In this document: positions 14,058-22,777 of the stretch, piece by piece | Layout: every line of letters starts with the position of its first letter | Numbering within the stretch: position 1 is the first letter of the stretch | NCBI GenBank assembly: GCA_014802175.1 | Contig: JAAVCU010000008.1 | Coordinates: 60,643 to 93,157 of the forward strand | DNA from: Bacteroides sp. | GTDB taxonomy: Bacteria; Bacteroidota; Bacteroidia; Bacteroidales; Muribaculaceae | Direction: 5' to 3' | Length of the DNA: 32,515 bases | Program-made: the position numbers and the translations under genes | The notes under the pieces: generated by a model | The model's input: only the letters and a program-made list of their open reading frames with translations | What the model was told of the DNA's origin: nothing | Databases searched by the model: none

Positions 14058-16712
14058 ATGTCACAAAACAATCATTACACTGGCTTGACCGACGCGGAGG
14101 TGTTGGAGAGCCGCAGAAAGAATGGGGGCAACATCTTGACTCCTCCTGAAAAGGATTCGCTGTTTATGCGTTTCCTTGAGAAGTTCGGCGATCCGCTGAT
14201 TATTATACTTCTGATCGCGGGAGCCTTGTCTATCGGTATCTCCTGCTATGAGTATTTCAGTCTCGGACAAGGTGCCGGAGTATTCTTCGAACCTCTCGGT
14301 ATCTTCATAGCTATCCTTCTTGCCACAGGTCTTGCTTTTAACTTTGAGCTTAAAGCCGATAAGGAGTTTGCATTGCTCAATCAGGTTAATGATGATGAGC
14401 CGGTGCAGGTGATCCGAAATGGTAATGCCATGCAGATTGCCAAGAAGGATGTTGTTGTCGGCGATATTGTCATTCTCAATACCGGTGAGGAGGTTCCTGC
14501 CGATGGAGAATTACTTGAAGCCGTGTCTCTCAACATCGATGAGTCAACACTTACTGGCGAACCTATCTGCCACAAGACTACTGACTCCGCTCTGTTTGAT
14601 AAGGATGCTACGTTCCCATCTAATCACGTGATGCGCGGAACAAAGGTCATGGAGGGGCATGGCGTTATGCGAGTCTTTGCGGTCGGCGATAAAACAGAAA
14701 ACGGCAAAGTCTTTGAGGCTGCTCAGATTGACGACAGCGTAAAAACGCCCCTTAACGAACAGCTTGACGGACTTGGAGACCTCATCACAAAGGTTTCATA
14801 CGGTTTTGCTGCGGCAATCATCATCGGTCGTATCATTCTCTACTTCTTGAATGTACCCGAATTTGACTGGGTTTCGTTCCTCGCTTATTTCCTCCAGACT
14901 CTGATGGTGGCTGTAACTCTCGTGGTTGTTGCCGTTCCTGAAGGCCTGCCGATGGCTGTGACCTTGTCTCTGGCATACTCGATGCGCCGCATGCTCAAGA
15001 CCAACAACCTTGTGCGTAAGATGCACGCTTGCGAGACAATGGGTGCTACTACTGTTATCTGTACCGATAAGACAGGTACGCTTACTCAGAACCAGATGCA
15101 GGTCTATAAGACCAATTTCTTCGGGTCGGAGGGCGACACCCAATTATTTTTAGAGGGTATGGCGGTTAATTCCACCGCACAACTTGACCTCTCGGCGTCC
15201 AAACCCCAGGTCCTCGGCAATCCCACTGAGGGTGCATTACTTCTCTGGCTTAAGGAGCAGGGTGCAGACTATGCTGAATTGCGCGAAAAAGCCTCCCGTA
15301 TCGAAGAGCTGCCCTTTACTACAGAGCGCAAATATATGGCGACGGTTGTAAAATCATCTACAGGTAAAACTATCCTCTATGTTAAGGGAGCACCGGAAAT
15401 CATCTTCGGTATGTGCAAGAACACCGCAGGTGTCACCAAGGCAGAAATTGATGCTCAACTCCTGGAGTATCAGAATCAGGCTATGCGTACCCTCGGTTTC
15501 GCTTACCAGGAACTCGGCGACAAGGATGTTGCCATTGCCGATGGTAAGATAGTAGCTACAAATCTCACATTCCTTGGTATTGTAGCCATTTCCGATCCCG
15601 TCCGTCTTGATGTGCCTGACGCAGTGAAGGAAGTAACCGAGGCAGGAATAAAAGTCAAGATCGTAACCGGCGACACTCCCGGAACCGCAAAAGAGATCGG
15701 TCGCCAGATTGGTCTGTGGAACGATAAGACAGACACTGACCGCAACATTATTACAGGCGTGGAGTTTGCAGAACTTACTGACAAGCAACTCAAAGAGCGC
15801 GTAGGCGATCTGAAGATTATAGCGCGTGCGCGTCCTATGGATAAGAAACGTCTCGTAGAGGCTCTTCAGGCAAACAACGAAGTGGTTGCCGTTACGGGCG
15901 ACGGAACAAATGATGCTCCGGCGCTGAAGGCAGCCCACGTCGGTCTGTCGATGGGCGACGGCACCTCAGTGGCAAAAGAAGCCTCCGACATCACCATCAT
16001 CGACAACTCATTCTCATCAATCGGTCGCGCTGTGATGTGGGGTCGCTCACTCTACCAGAACATCCAGCGTTTCATCCTTTTCCAGATGACTGTGAATGTG
16101 GCTGCTTGCTTCATCGTTCTCTTCGGGGCCTTTATGGGTATGCAATCGCCGTTGACCGTAACGCAGATGCTGTGGGTAAATCTAATCATGGATACTTTCG
16201 CTGCTATGGCTCTTGCCTCACTGCCTCCATCGGCATCGGTGATGAAAGAAAAACCACGCTCACGAGAAGCGTTCATCATCAACCGCCCCATGTGGAGATC
16301 GATCATCGGGGTAGGGGGTATATTCTTCCTCTTCCTTCTTGGATTGCTCTACTACTTCGAGCATACCGACATCACAAGTCTCACGGAAATCGGTAAGGTT
16401 GCAATGGGAGCGAACACAGGGCTCAGCGGATATGAGCTCTCGCTCTTCTTCACAATCTTTGTATTCCTTCAGTTCTGGAATATGTTCAACGCCCGCGCAT
16501 TCGAGACCGGACGCTCGGCATTCCACTTCAAAGGGTGTGGCGGTTTTGTTCTCATTGCATTGGTAATCCTCGTTGGTCAGATCCTTATCGTCAGTGTAGG
16601 CGGAGACTTCTTCAATGTAGAACCCCTCAAATTCACAGACTGGGTAATCATCATCTGCGGCACATCAGTAGTGCTTTGGATTGGCGAGATACTCCGCCTC
16701 TTCAGAAAGTAA
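14058..16712 (+). CDS. Calcium-translocating P-type ATPase (PMCA-like, type IIB)
   Basis: An 884-residue inner-membrane pump that expels Ca2+ using ATP. It shows a cation-ATPase N-terminal domain, two membrane helices near residues 45-95, the actuator TGE motif (STLTGEP), the membrane site PEGLP (294-298), the phosphorylated aspartate Asp337 in DKTGTLT, an ATP-binding KGAPE segment, VTGD, and the hinge GDGTNDAPAL. In helix 6, WVNLIMDT keeps Asn708 and Asp712, the Ca2+ ligands, and reads like plasma-membrane Ca2+ pumps rather than the endoplasmic-reticulum type. Full length for the family, with no calmodulin tail. It lies 143 bases behind the K+ channel with a possible promoter of its own and is followed by a strong terminator. 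Na+ or Mn2+ transport is less likely, given the helix 6 residues. Confidence 0.95.
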   Translation: MSQNNHYTGLTDAEVLESRRKNGGNILTPPEKDSLFMRFLEKFGDPLIIILLIAGALSIGISCYEYFSLGQGAGVFFEPLGIFIAILLATGLAFNFELKADKEFALLNQVNDDEPVQVIRNGNAMQIAKKDVVVGDIVILNTGEEVPADGELLEAVSLNIDESTLTGEPICHKTTDSALFDKDATFPSNHVMRGTKVMEGHGVMRVFAVGDKTENGKVFEAAQIDDSVKTPLNEQLDGLGDLITKVSYGFAAAIIIGRIILYFLNVPEFDWVSFLAYFLQTLMVAVTLVVVAVPEGLPMAVTLSLAYSMRRMLKTNNLVRKMHACETMGATTVICTDKTGTLTQNQMQVYKTNFFGSEGDTQLFLEGMAVNSTAQLDLSASKPQVLGNPTEGALLLWLKEQGADYAELREKASRIEELPFTTERKYMATVVKSSTGKTILYVKGAPEIIFGMCKNTAGVTKAEIDAQLLEYQNQAMRTLGFAYQELGDKDVAIADGKIVATNLTFLGIVAISDPVRLDVPDAVKEVTEAGIKVKIVTGDTPGTAKEIGRQIGLWNDKTDTDRNIITGVEFAELTDKQLKERVGDLKIIARARPMDKKRLVEALQANNEVVAVTGDGTNDAPALKAAHVGLSMGDGTSVAKEASDITIIDNSFSSIGRAVMWGRSLYQNIQRFILFQMTVNVAACFIVLFGAFMGMQSPLTVTQMLWVNLIMDTFAAMALASLPPSASVMKEKPRSREAFIINRPMWRSIIGVGGIFFLFLLGLLYYFEHTDITSLTEIGKVAMGANTGLSGYELSLFFTIFVFLQFWNMFNARAFETGRSAFHFKGCGGFVLIALVILVGQILIVSVGGDFFNVEPLKFTDWVIIICGTSVVLWIGEILRLFRK

Positions 16713-16740
16713 TCCCACGGTTAGCTAACCCATCAACCAA

Positions 16741-16780
16741 TAAGCCCAACTTCCCGAAAAGAGAAGTTGGGCTTACTTTT
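16741..16780 (+). terminator. Rho-independent terminator after Ca2+ ATPase
   Basis: Arms 16741-16753 and 16763-16775 pair perfectly over 13 bp with a 9-base loop, followed by CTTTT. The small minus-strand gene ends at 16779, so the hairpin sits between two convergent units and may serve both. Confidence 0.85.
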
Positions 16781-16952
16781 ATGAATCTTTTAAAAGCAAC
16801 GTGGCTGCGGGGACAGCTATTGGCTTACCGTTGCTGTCTGCAACTATCACGTCCAGTCCAAGTGCTGCTTTATGCTTAAGCATCTTAAAATATCCATCCC
16901 TCAGACCTTTATTAATTTTGGTTCTTAATGCTATTTTTTCTTGCTCAGACAT
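16779..16952 (-). CDS. Small 57-residue partner of the zeta-like kinase, possible antitoxin
   Basis: A short protein read on the minus strand, starting at ATG 16950-16952 and ending at TAA 16779-16781. It begins MSEQEKIALR, has a basic helical middle (GYFKMLKHKAALG), and ends in a strand-turn-strand DVIVADSNGKPIAVPAATLL. The final pattern, a small hydrophobic strand followed by an (N/D)GK turn and a V.P motif, resembles small proteins often found beside zeta-family kinases in Bacteroidetes. Its start lies inside the last 22 bases of the kinase gene, so the two are co-transcribed and probably translationally coupled. An antitoxin role is inferred from this arrangement only; in most toxin-antitoxin pairs the antitoxin comes first, and here it comes second. 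Confidence 0.6.
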   Translation of the reverse strand: MSEQEKIALRTKINKGLRDGYFKMLKHKAALGLDVIVADSNGKPIAVPAATLLLKDS

Positions 16953-17500
16953 AATTCCCTAATTTTATTAAAAGTTTCTTTATCTATTACTTCATCCTCA
17001 TTAGCTAACTCCTCTGTAATATTGGTATTTTGAAAAAAACTCCAGCTATCTACGATTGGAGAGAAAATAAGAAAGAAATTTTGTAATCCTAACCAATACC
17101 GACGATTAATTGTCTGTATCGGAATATTATGTCCACCTTCTCTTACTCTCTTCGCTACACGGGCAACTGCCATCTCAGGAGATGGAAGCCAGAAGAATAA
17201 TAAAACAACATTATATCCTCTTTCTTTTGCTCTTTTTACAAGAGATGCGTAACTTCGTGTCGCAAGTGTCGTTTCTATAGCAAAAGTTTTTCCTTGCTCA
17301 AGGAGTAAATCTATTCTTTGAAGCATTAATTTCCCAGCTTCAATTGCCACTGATTCCGGATTAAATGGAGATAATCCTTTAGCTATTTCATCGGCATTGA
17401 CAAACTCTCTACAATCCAGTAATTCCGGTAAAACAGAATAGGATGCAGTTGTCTTTCCGGCTCCATTACAACCTGCAATTATATACAATGTTGATTTCAT
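16931..17500 (-). CDS. Zeta-toxin-like P-loop kinase
   Basis: A 189-residue cytoplasmic kinase of the zeta toxin / COG4185 group. Members phosphorylate small substrates, classically UDP-N-acetylglucosamine, and so can block cell-wall synthesis. The Walker A loop AGCNGAGKTT spans residues 9-18, and a candidate catalytic aspartate is Asp37 in FVNADEIAKGL. The motif FAIETTLATRSY and the late basic motif RVREGGHNIPIQTINRRY are family hallmarks. I chose ATG 17498-17500 because it places the P-loop at the normal distance; the open frame extends 33 bases further without support. It overlaps the small downstream gene by 22 bases and is divergent from the AlbA_2 gene. A toxin role is likely but not shown; some relatives are housekeeping-like kinases without a toxic effect. 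Confidence 0.85.
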   Translation of the reverse strand: MKSTLYIIAGCNGAGKTTASYSVLPELLDCREFVNADEIAKGLSPFNPESVAIEAGKLMLQRIDLLLEQGKTFAIETTLATRSYASLVKRAKERGYNVVLLFFWLPSPEMAVARVAKRVREGGHNIPIQTINRRYWLGLQNFFLIFSPIVDSWSFFQNTNITEELANEDEVIDKETFNKIRELCLSKKK

Positions 17501-17575
17501 AACCAAATTTACTATTTTTTTTCGGAATATCAATAATTTTCTAACTGCTTGATGAAAATTATGGCTAATATTTAG

Positions 17576-17583
17576 TACATTTG
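17576..17583 (+). promoter_or_regulatory. Possible -7 element for the AlbA_2 gene
   Basis: TACATTTG matches the Bacteroidetes -7 element TAnnTTTG and lies 72 bases before the start codon. No clear -33 TTTG stands at the right distance. Confidence 0.4.
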
Positions 17584-17655
17584 CATTTTAAGTAAGTTAG
17601 TTAGCTACAAGCTATTTTTTAAATTTAGACAACTGGATTTGTTTCTTAAGTATTT

Positions 17656-19212
17656 ATGACAATAACTTCTGACGACATATACAACCTGATTAATCAGGGC
17701 GAGGGTATAACTGTTGAGATAAAGAAATGTACAGACAATGTGCCTCGTTCAGTATGGGAAACATATTCTGCCTTTGCCAACACACGCGGGGGTGTAATCC
17801 TTCTTGGAGTTACCGAACACAAGGATCGACCCCTTGAATCCCGTTTTGAAATTACCGGTGTCACAGATTCTGATAAGATCGAGACTGATTTTTTCAATAT
17901 GCTTAACAATCGCCAGAAAGTAAGTCGTAACATTTTATTTGACAGCGATTTCAGACCCATTGAGATTGAAGGAAAGACAGTTATTTACATATCAGTTCCC
18001 GAAGCCGATTATCATAAAAAACCAATTTACATCAACGATGATATTGTTGATGGTTCTTATAGACGTAGTCACGAAGGAGACAGACGACTCAATCGTGAGG
18101 AACTGGCTATGATGCTACGTGACAGCACCGATGATATTGACAGCCAGATTCTGGAGCATTATGGAATGGAAGATATAGATGAGGAAACTCTACGTGGATA
18201 TCGTCAGGTTTTTGATACAGCCAATCCAGGGCATGCGTATAAGAATCTTGATAACAAGGAATTCCTTTATAGAATGGGCGGTTATGATTATGACAGACAT
18301 AGGGAAATAGAAGGGCTCACCATTGCCGGACTAATTATGTTTGGTAAAGGAACCCCGATTGAAAAGCGTTTCCCGTTATTCCGAATGGACTATCTTGACT
18401 TGATTGGTATAGAGCCGGGTAGTGATCTTAAATGGAATGACCGTCTGACTTACGATGGTCGCTGGGAGAACAATCTCTATAATTTCGTCACAATGACTAT
18501 GCGTAAACTACTTTTCACTCTTCCTTCAGAAGGTCGCATAGTAGGGGAAGCCCGGCGTGATGGAGGTCCTCTATACGATGGTATCAGAGAAGCAATTATA
18601 AATTCAGCAACTTATTCGGACTTTCAGACTGAAGGAGTGTTGCGAATAGACCGTCGCGATAATGAAATTATCCTTCGGAATCCGGGACTGCTAAGAATAT
18701 CTGCCGATCGTATTTACAACGGAGACTTTACCCATGCACGTAATAGAAATATCCAGAAAATGTTCCGGATGATTGGTTATGGAGACAATATAGGCTCCGG
18801 ATTTCAGAAAATACTTACCGCATGGAACACACTCGGTTACATACGCCCCGAACTAAAAGAACTTGAGGATGTCAAGGAAGTGTGGCTTTCGCTTCCTCTT
18901 GCCCAATACAATAACAGTGTGGATGGAACAAGTAATGTAAAGTCAACTGTAAAGTCAACTGTAAAGTCAACTGTAAAGTCAACTGTAAAACATCTTAATG
19001 ATATAATCTTAGGAGATGATTTAACTGATATTCAAGCACTAATATTACAGCACATGATTGAATTTCCATCTATTACAATAGTTGAACTTTCAACTGTAAC
19101 CGGATTGGATCGTAATGCAGTGAATTATCAGTTGAAAAAATTGAGAAAGATAATTAATATAGAAAGAATAGGTTCCGATAAAAAGGGAAGCTGGAAAATA
19201 TCACCTAAATGA
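17656..19212 (+). CDS. AlbA_2 / Schlafen-type ATP-binding regulator with winged-helix C-terminus
   Basis: A 518-residue cytoplasmic protein. Residues 1-125 form the AlbA_2 (Schlafen-like) domain, with the signature EGITVEIKKC and the strand NTRGGVILLGV. A middle part up to about residue 260 leads to a GHKL-type ATPase C4 region (REAIINSATYSDF, then ILRNPGLL and GDNIGSGF) at about 310-380. Residues 428-443 are four perfect copies of VKST encoded by a 12-base repeat, and residues 455-515 form a winged helix-turn-helix (IVELSTVTGLDRNAVNYQLKKL). Proteins of this type are annotated as transcription regulators or divergent AAA ATPases and are common in Bacteroidetes accessory regions. The next gene follows after 11 bases. 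Which genes it controls is unknown; the divergent kinase pair is a candidate. Confidence 0.88.
   Translation: MTITSDDIYNLINQGEGITVEIKKCTDNVPRSVWETYSAFANTRGGVILLGVTEHKDRPLESRFEITGVTDSDKIETDFFNMLNNRQKVSRNILFDSDFRPIEIEGKTVIYISVPEADYHKKPIYINDDIVDGSYRRSHEGDRRLNREELAMMLRDSTDDIDSQILEHYGMEDIDEETLRGYRQVFDTANPGHAYKNLDNKEFLYRMGGYDYDRHREIEGLTIAGLIMFGKGTPIEKRFPLFRMDYLDLIGIEPGSDLKWNDRLTYDGRWENNLYNFVTMTMRKLLFTLPSEGRIVGEARRDGGPLYDGIREAIINSATYSDFQTEGVLRIDRRDNEIILRNPGLLRISADRIYNGDFTHARNRNIQKMFRMIGYGDNIGSGFQKILTAWNTLGYIRPELKELEDVKEVWLSLPLAQYNNSVDGTSNVKSTVKSTVKSTVKSTVKHLNDIILGDDLTDIQALILQHMIEFPSITIVELSTVTGLDRNAVNYQLKKLRKIINIERIGSDKKGSWKISPK
18937..18990 (+). repeat. In-frame 12-base tandem repeat (VKST) in the AlbA_2 gene
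   Basis: Four perfect copies of GTAAAGTCAACT occupy 18937-18984, and half a copy follows. The unit is a multiple of three, so copy-number change would lengthen or shorten the linker before the DNA-binding domain without a frameshift. Confidence 0.9.
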
Positions 19213-19223
19213 ACATATAAATT

Positions 19224-19646
19224 ATGTCTTTTTTGAGTTTTATTAAGAGGATGCTGCTGTTTCGGTGGCTGTTTGGGTCAAACAATAGCCGTCGGTGCGA
19301 TTGTTATGATGATTCGCTCGATCGCTATGATTGCAGTGATAATTCATACGACCGAGATGGTGGCTGTGTCGATTCGTACGACCGACCTCGGTATGATGGT
19401 GGCTTGCACACAGGTTATCATCGTCACCGCACAACCGATCTGGAGGCTTATTACGATGACCCTGCCGATTATGACCCTACCGACTTTGACGAAGCCGACG
19501 ATTTGGATTTCTTCGGTTTGCCGGACAATCCACACAGAGACAGCTTAGGTCTTTACGATAGCGATTTTTTAGATACAGATTTCATGGATAACAATTTCAT
19601 GGATACTGACTTCTCCGGCCCTTTCGACTCTTTTGACGACTATTAA
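19224..19646 (+). CDS. Small Asp/Tyr-rich acidic protein with membrane-seeking N-terminus
   Basis: A 140-residue protein beginning 11 bases after the AlbA_2 stop. Residues 1-17 (MSFLSFIKRMLLFRWLF) are a basic amphipathic helix likely to touch the membrane. The rest is dominated by Asp, Tyr, Phe and Gly, with SYDR/RYD-type repeats at about 28-60 and a DxDF/FMD repeat near the end (DTDFMDNNFMDTDF). The protein should be very acidic and largely disordered. No family is recognised. Two other frames are open here too, so this stretch is low in complexity; the chosen frame has the best start and the operon-like spacing, and I take it as real with moderate trust. Confidence 0.58.
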   Translation: MSFLSFIKRMLLFRWLFGSNNSRRCDCYDDSLDRYDCSDNSYDRDGGCVDSYDRPRYDGGLHTGYHRHRTTDLEAYYDDPADYDPTDFDEADDLDFFGLPDNPHRDSLGLYDSDFLDTDFMDNNFMDTDFSGPFDSFDDY

Positions 19647-19757
19647 TCAATTAATAATTAATGGTTAACAGTTTATGATTTAGGTATCGTAGGATTATTT
19701 GAGCATAGATGAGTGGAATATCTGTGAAACTACAGTAATCTTTTAATTTAAGGCATT

Positions 19758-21119
19758 ATGAGTAAGACTGAAAATCGGGGTACACAGAGGGCAGTGTTCG
19801 GATCGCGCTTTGCCGCGATCGCTGCTACAGTGGGATCTGCCGTGGGTTTGGGTAATATCTGGCGTTTTCCGTATGAGGCGGGAGCTCATGGCGGCGGTGC
19901 ATTCGTGTTGTGCTATCTGATTTTCGCTTTCCTCATCGGTGTGCCTGTGCTGATAGCGGAGTTCGTGATGGGACGCGGCACACGCAGTAATGTGCTCGGT
20001 GCATACCGCAAACTGGATCCGCATCATCCATGGTATTGGGCCGGATATATGGGAATCGTCGGCTCGATGCTGATCCTCGGTTTTTACACAGTGGTGGCAG
20101 GTTGGACACTGGAATATTGCATAGAATCGCTTTTCGGGATGCTGGATTTCTCGACCGAATCCGCCGGTCACGACCAATTCGTGAAACTAACTCACGGCTG
20201 GCACCCGGTGATCTGGACAGTGGTTTTCGCGCTCTGCAATTTCGTGATACTCTTGCGCGGTGTCTCCAAAGGTATCGAACGCCTGTCGAATATCATGATG
20301 CCCGTATTATTTGTAATCCTGCTGGTTTTCTGCGTACACTCCTTCTTCCTGCCGGGATTCGAGGAGGGTTGCAGCTTTCTATTCAAACCTGACTTCTCAA
20401 AACTAACCCCCTCTACGCTTTTAGGAGCCTTAGGACAGGCTTTCTTCTCCCTGAGCTTAGGATTGGGCTGCATGATAACTTACGCCTCGTATTTCACAGA
20501 GAAAACGCGATTGGCTCAGACGGCCGTTACCACCATGATCCTCGATTCGGCAGTGGCGATTCTCAGTGGCATCATCATCTTTCCGGCAGTCTTCTCCTTC
20601 GGACTCTCACCTTCGGCCGGCCCGACACTCGTGTTCGAGGTGCTTCCCAACATCTTCTACCGTATGGCAGGAGGCGGCATCTGGTCTACGCTTTTCTTCC
20701 TTCTCCTTTTCATAGCTTCTCTCACATCCACAATCTCGCTGAGCGAGATCTCCATCTCTTTCTTTACCGAAGAGAAGAAATTAGGACGGAAACGCTCCAC
20801 AGCTCTATCCTGTGGCATCACTCTTATCATCAGCCTGCTGTGCGCGCTGAGTATGGGACCATGGCAGAATCTGACTTTATTTGGCAAAAATTTGTTTGAT
20901 CTGCTGGATTACGTAGCTTCCAACATCATCATGCCCTTGGGTGGAATGATATGCTCTATATTCGTAGGGTGGTGCATCGAGCGCCGGTTCATCAGCGACC
21001 AATTAACAGACAACGGACGAAACCGTTTCATCTGGCTTCGTCCGTTGGTGTTCTGCTTGCGCTGGATCTGTCCGGCAGCAATTTTTATAATTTTCCTTGA
21101 CTCGATCGGGGCGATCTGA
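19758..21119 (+). CDS. Sodium-dependent transporter of the NSS (SNF) family
   Basis: A 453-residue inner-membrane symporter of the neurotransmitter:sodium symporter family, which imports amino acids or related compounds with Na+. The N-terminus shows the family hallmark RFAAIAATVGSAVGLGNIWRFPYE at residues 11-34, including the unwound helix 1 (AVGLGN) that holds Na+ and substrate. Eleven to twelve hydrophobic helices follow, with GAFVLCYLIFAFLIGVPVL as helix 2 and FFSLSLGLGCMITYASY as helix 6. Length is normal for bacterial NSS members with 11 or 12 helices. The substrate is not readable. It has 111 bases upstream without a clear promoter, and it converges with the minus-strand cluster, leaving 9 bases between them. 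Confidence 0.94.
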   Translation: MSKTENRGTQRAVFGSRFAAIAATVGSAVGLGNIWRFPYEAGAHGGGAFVLCYLIFAFLIGVPVLIAEFVMGRGTRSNVLGAYRKLDPHHPWYWAGYMGIVGSMLILGFYTVVAGWTLEYCIESLFGMLDFSTESAGHDQFVKLTHGWHPVIWTVVFALCNFVILLRGVSKGIERLSNIMMPVLFVILLVFCVHSFFLPGFEEGCSFLFKPDFSKLTPSTLLGALGQAFFSLSLGLGCMITYASYFTEKTRLAQTAVTTMILDSAVAILSGIIIFPAVFSFGLSPSAGPTLVFEVLPNIFYRMAGGGIWSTLFFLLLFIASLTSTISLSEISISFFTEEKKLGRKRSTALSCGITLIISLLCALSMGPWQNLTLFGKNLFDLLDYVASNIIMPLGGMICSIFVGWCIERRFISDQLTDNGRNRFIWLRPLVFCLRWICPAAIFIIFLDSIGAI

Positions 21120-21128
21120 GAAAGGATC

Positions 21129-21839
21129 TTAGCGGAGATAAACCTTACCGCTCTTGGAGCCCGCAGTGTAAGCATAAATGCCGGCGGGAAGATGAGAAGT
21201 TGAAAGTACACCCTGACCTTCGAGAACAGTAGCGAGCACTTTTTCACCGCTGAGGCTGTAAAGAGCAACTTCCGTACGACCGGCGAATTCGTATGCAATA
21301 CCGCCATTCACAGCCTTGAAAGAGGCATCGTTAGCGAACACGGAAGCCACACCCGAGTTGGAACCCATCACAACGGTGAAGTCGGCTGTAACGGTAGTGT
21401 ATTTAGTGTCTACAGCAGAGAATTCGGTAACCACCACAGGGATAGCATCTGATTCAGACTGCTCACCTACATACTCATACTTCAAAGCAATCTTTTGAGT
21501 AGAGGAAATTGTGATACCCTGTTTGGTTACTTCAGTACCGGTCTGACAGCTACCGGTCTGACCGGCAGCCAACGGTGTGCATAGCTGGATTGTATGGCCG
21601 GAAACACATTTGGCAGTAAGATTCACACTGTTGGTCCAGTAATCTGCAGCCAGATAAAGATCCGGCTCGAAATAGATCTCCACGTTGTTGTTACCGATAG
21701 GAGTGACATCGAATGCCTGCGACTCGATTGTGGAGCCATTAGTGATAGCTGTCGAGCCGTTGTAGAAAGTCAGCTCTCTTGCCGAGATCGGCGCTGCCGC
21801 GAGAAGTGCGGCAGCTGCAACTAAGTAAATTTTCTTCAT
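21129..21839 (-). CDS. Secreted protein with type IX-like C-terminal sorting tail
   Basis: A 236-residue exported protein. Residues 1-20 are a signal peptide (MKKIYLVAAAALLAAAPISA, cleaved after ISA). The middle 140 residues are a beta-rich domain, with CVSG and LCTPLAAGQTGSCQTG cysteine pairs, that I do not recognise. The final 45 residues read like a type IX secretion sorting domain: VALYSLSGEKVLATVLEGQG, then LPAGIYAYT and KVYLR. It follows the Omp28 gene by 16 bases, so it is the last gene of the envelope cluster. Function is unknown; secretion to the cell surface is the supported part. Confidence 0.8.
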   Translation of the reverse strand: MKKIYLVAAAALLAAAPISARELTFYNGSTAITNGSTIESQAFDVTPIGNNNVEIYFEPDLYLAADYWTNSVNLTAKCVSGHTIQLCTPLAAGQTGSCQTGTEVTKQGITISSTQKIALKYEYVGEQSESDAIPVVVTEFSAVDTKYTTVTADFTVVMGSNSGVASVFANDASFKAVNGGIAYEFAGRTEVALYSLSGEKVLATVLEGQGVLSTSHLPAGIYAYTAGSKSGKVYLR

Positions 21840-21855
21840 ATATGATACATTAAAT

Positions 21856-22698
21856 TTATTTCACATTGACTTTGGCAACCTGATGCACCCCGTCGGCAGC
21901 CGTTACAAACGCTACGACAGAGAGGTTATCGGGGTTCCAACGCTCCTGATCGTTGTAACGCACATCAATTGTGTAAGAGGCGGATTGATGCAATCCTTTT
22001 GTAAGCGAAACAGTCTCGCCATCATTACCATTAACAGCAGCGCGGAGCACATGGTTGTGAACATAATTATTATCACGTCCGCTATTGGTGGTCTGACGCG
22101 CCACGATGCCGCTTTCCAGCACCCACACCTGAAGAGCTCCGTTGATATCTGCCTGAGGAAGCATTTCAACATCAATTGATATTGTCTGCTTATTCTCACC
22201 GGTAGTTTCGTCAACATTGCTCAGAAGCTCCGCATCAAGCTCGATATCCAGATCCGAAGGGCGTTCAAGCTCTGTTCTTACCACTGATGCCCAACTGTTG
22301 AAATCATAGATATTGCCATTGCGGTTAATCATTCCTGAGGGAAGATCCTGGATTCCGAATTTGTTGAGGTAATAATCTCCCTCGGCATTACCAAGACCGA
22401 TGTAATTGGCATCGAACGATGTGCTGCTGTTGTTGATGCTGAGCGGACCGCCGTGGATACTCACAGCCACAATAGCATCTCCATATTGCTGCTGCAAACC
22501 CTCGATTACTTTATGAGCCTCGGGGCAGTTGGTACACTTCTGACCCGTGTAGTCCTCGATCAGAACCACTCGTTCAACTTTGGCGGACTCAACGGGCAAA
22601 AAACGCTCATCTTCCGATATATTGTCGCACGCGACCATTGCCGAAGCTAAGATTGCTGAAGCTCCGGCGAAGAAAATCTTATTCCATAATGTGTTCAT
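21856..22698 (-). CDS. Omp28-like lipoprotein with thioredoxin-type CxxC
   Basis: A 280-residue lipoprotein. The signal peptide ends in the lipobox SAMVAC (Cys24), so it should be lipid-anchored in the envelope. Residues 45-75 read VLIEDYTGQKCTNCPEAHK and then VAVSIHGG, the Omp28 pattern, with Cys55 and Cys58 in a thioredoxin-like CxxC. The rest is a beta-sandwich region typical of Omp28-related proteins. It may hold redox or protein-binding activity at the surface. It lies 79 bases after the barrel gene and 16 bases before the sorting-tail gene, all on the same strand. Confidence 0.86.
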   Translation of the reverse strand: MNTLWNKIFFAGASAILASAMVACDNISEDERFLPVESAKVERVVLIEDYTGQKCTNCPEAHKVIEGLQQQYGDAIVAVSIHGGPLSINNSSTSFDANYIGLGNAEGDYYLNKFGIQDLPSGMINRNGNIYDFNSWASVVRTELERPSDLDIELDAELLSNVDETTGENKQTISIDVEMLPQADINGALQVWVLESGIVARQTTNSGRDNNYVHNHVLRAAVNGNDGETVSLTKGLHQSASYTIDVRYNDQERWNPDNLSVVAFVTAADGVHQVAKVNVK

Positions 22699-22777
22699 AG
22701 ATTCTAATTAAGTAATGACTAAAATTAATGATTGTTCCTGAGAGAACTACTAATTACTAACTTCTAATTATTAATTC

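Noticed and set aside
15354-15938. Minus-strand 194-codon open frame inside the Ca2+ ATPase gene
   Set aside because: The plus strand carries the clear P-type ATPase motifs here; the antisense frame shows no recognisable features.
18937-18990. CRISPR-like repeat array
   Set aside because: The copies are 12 bases long, directly adjacent without spacers, and lie in frame inside a gene.
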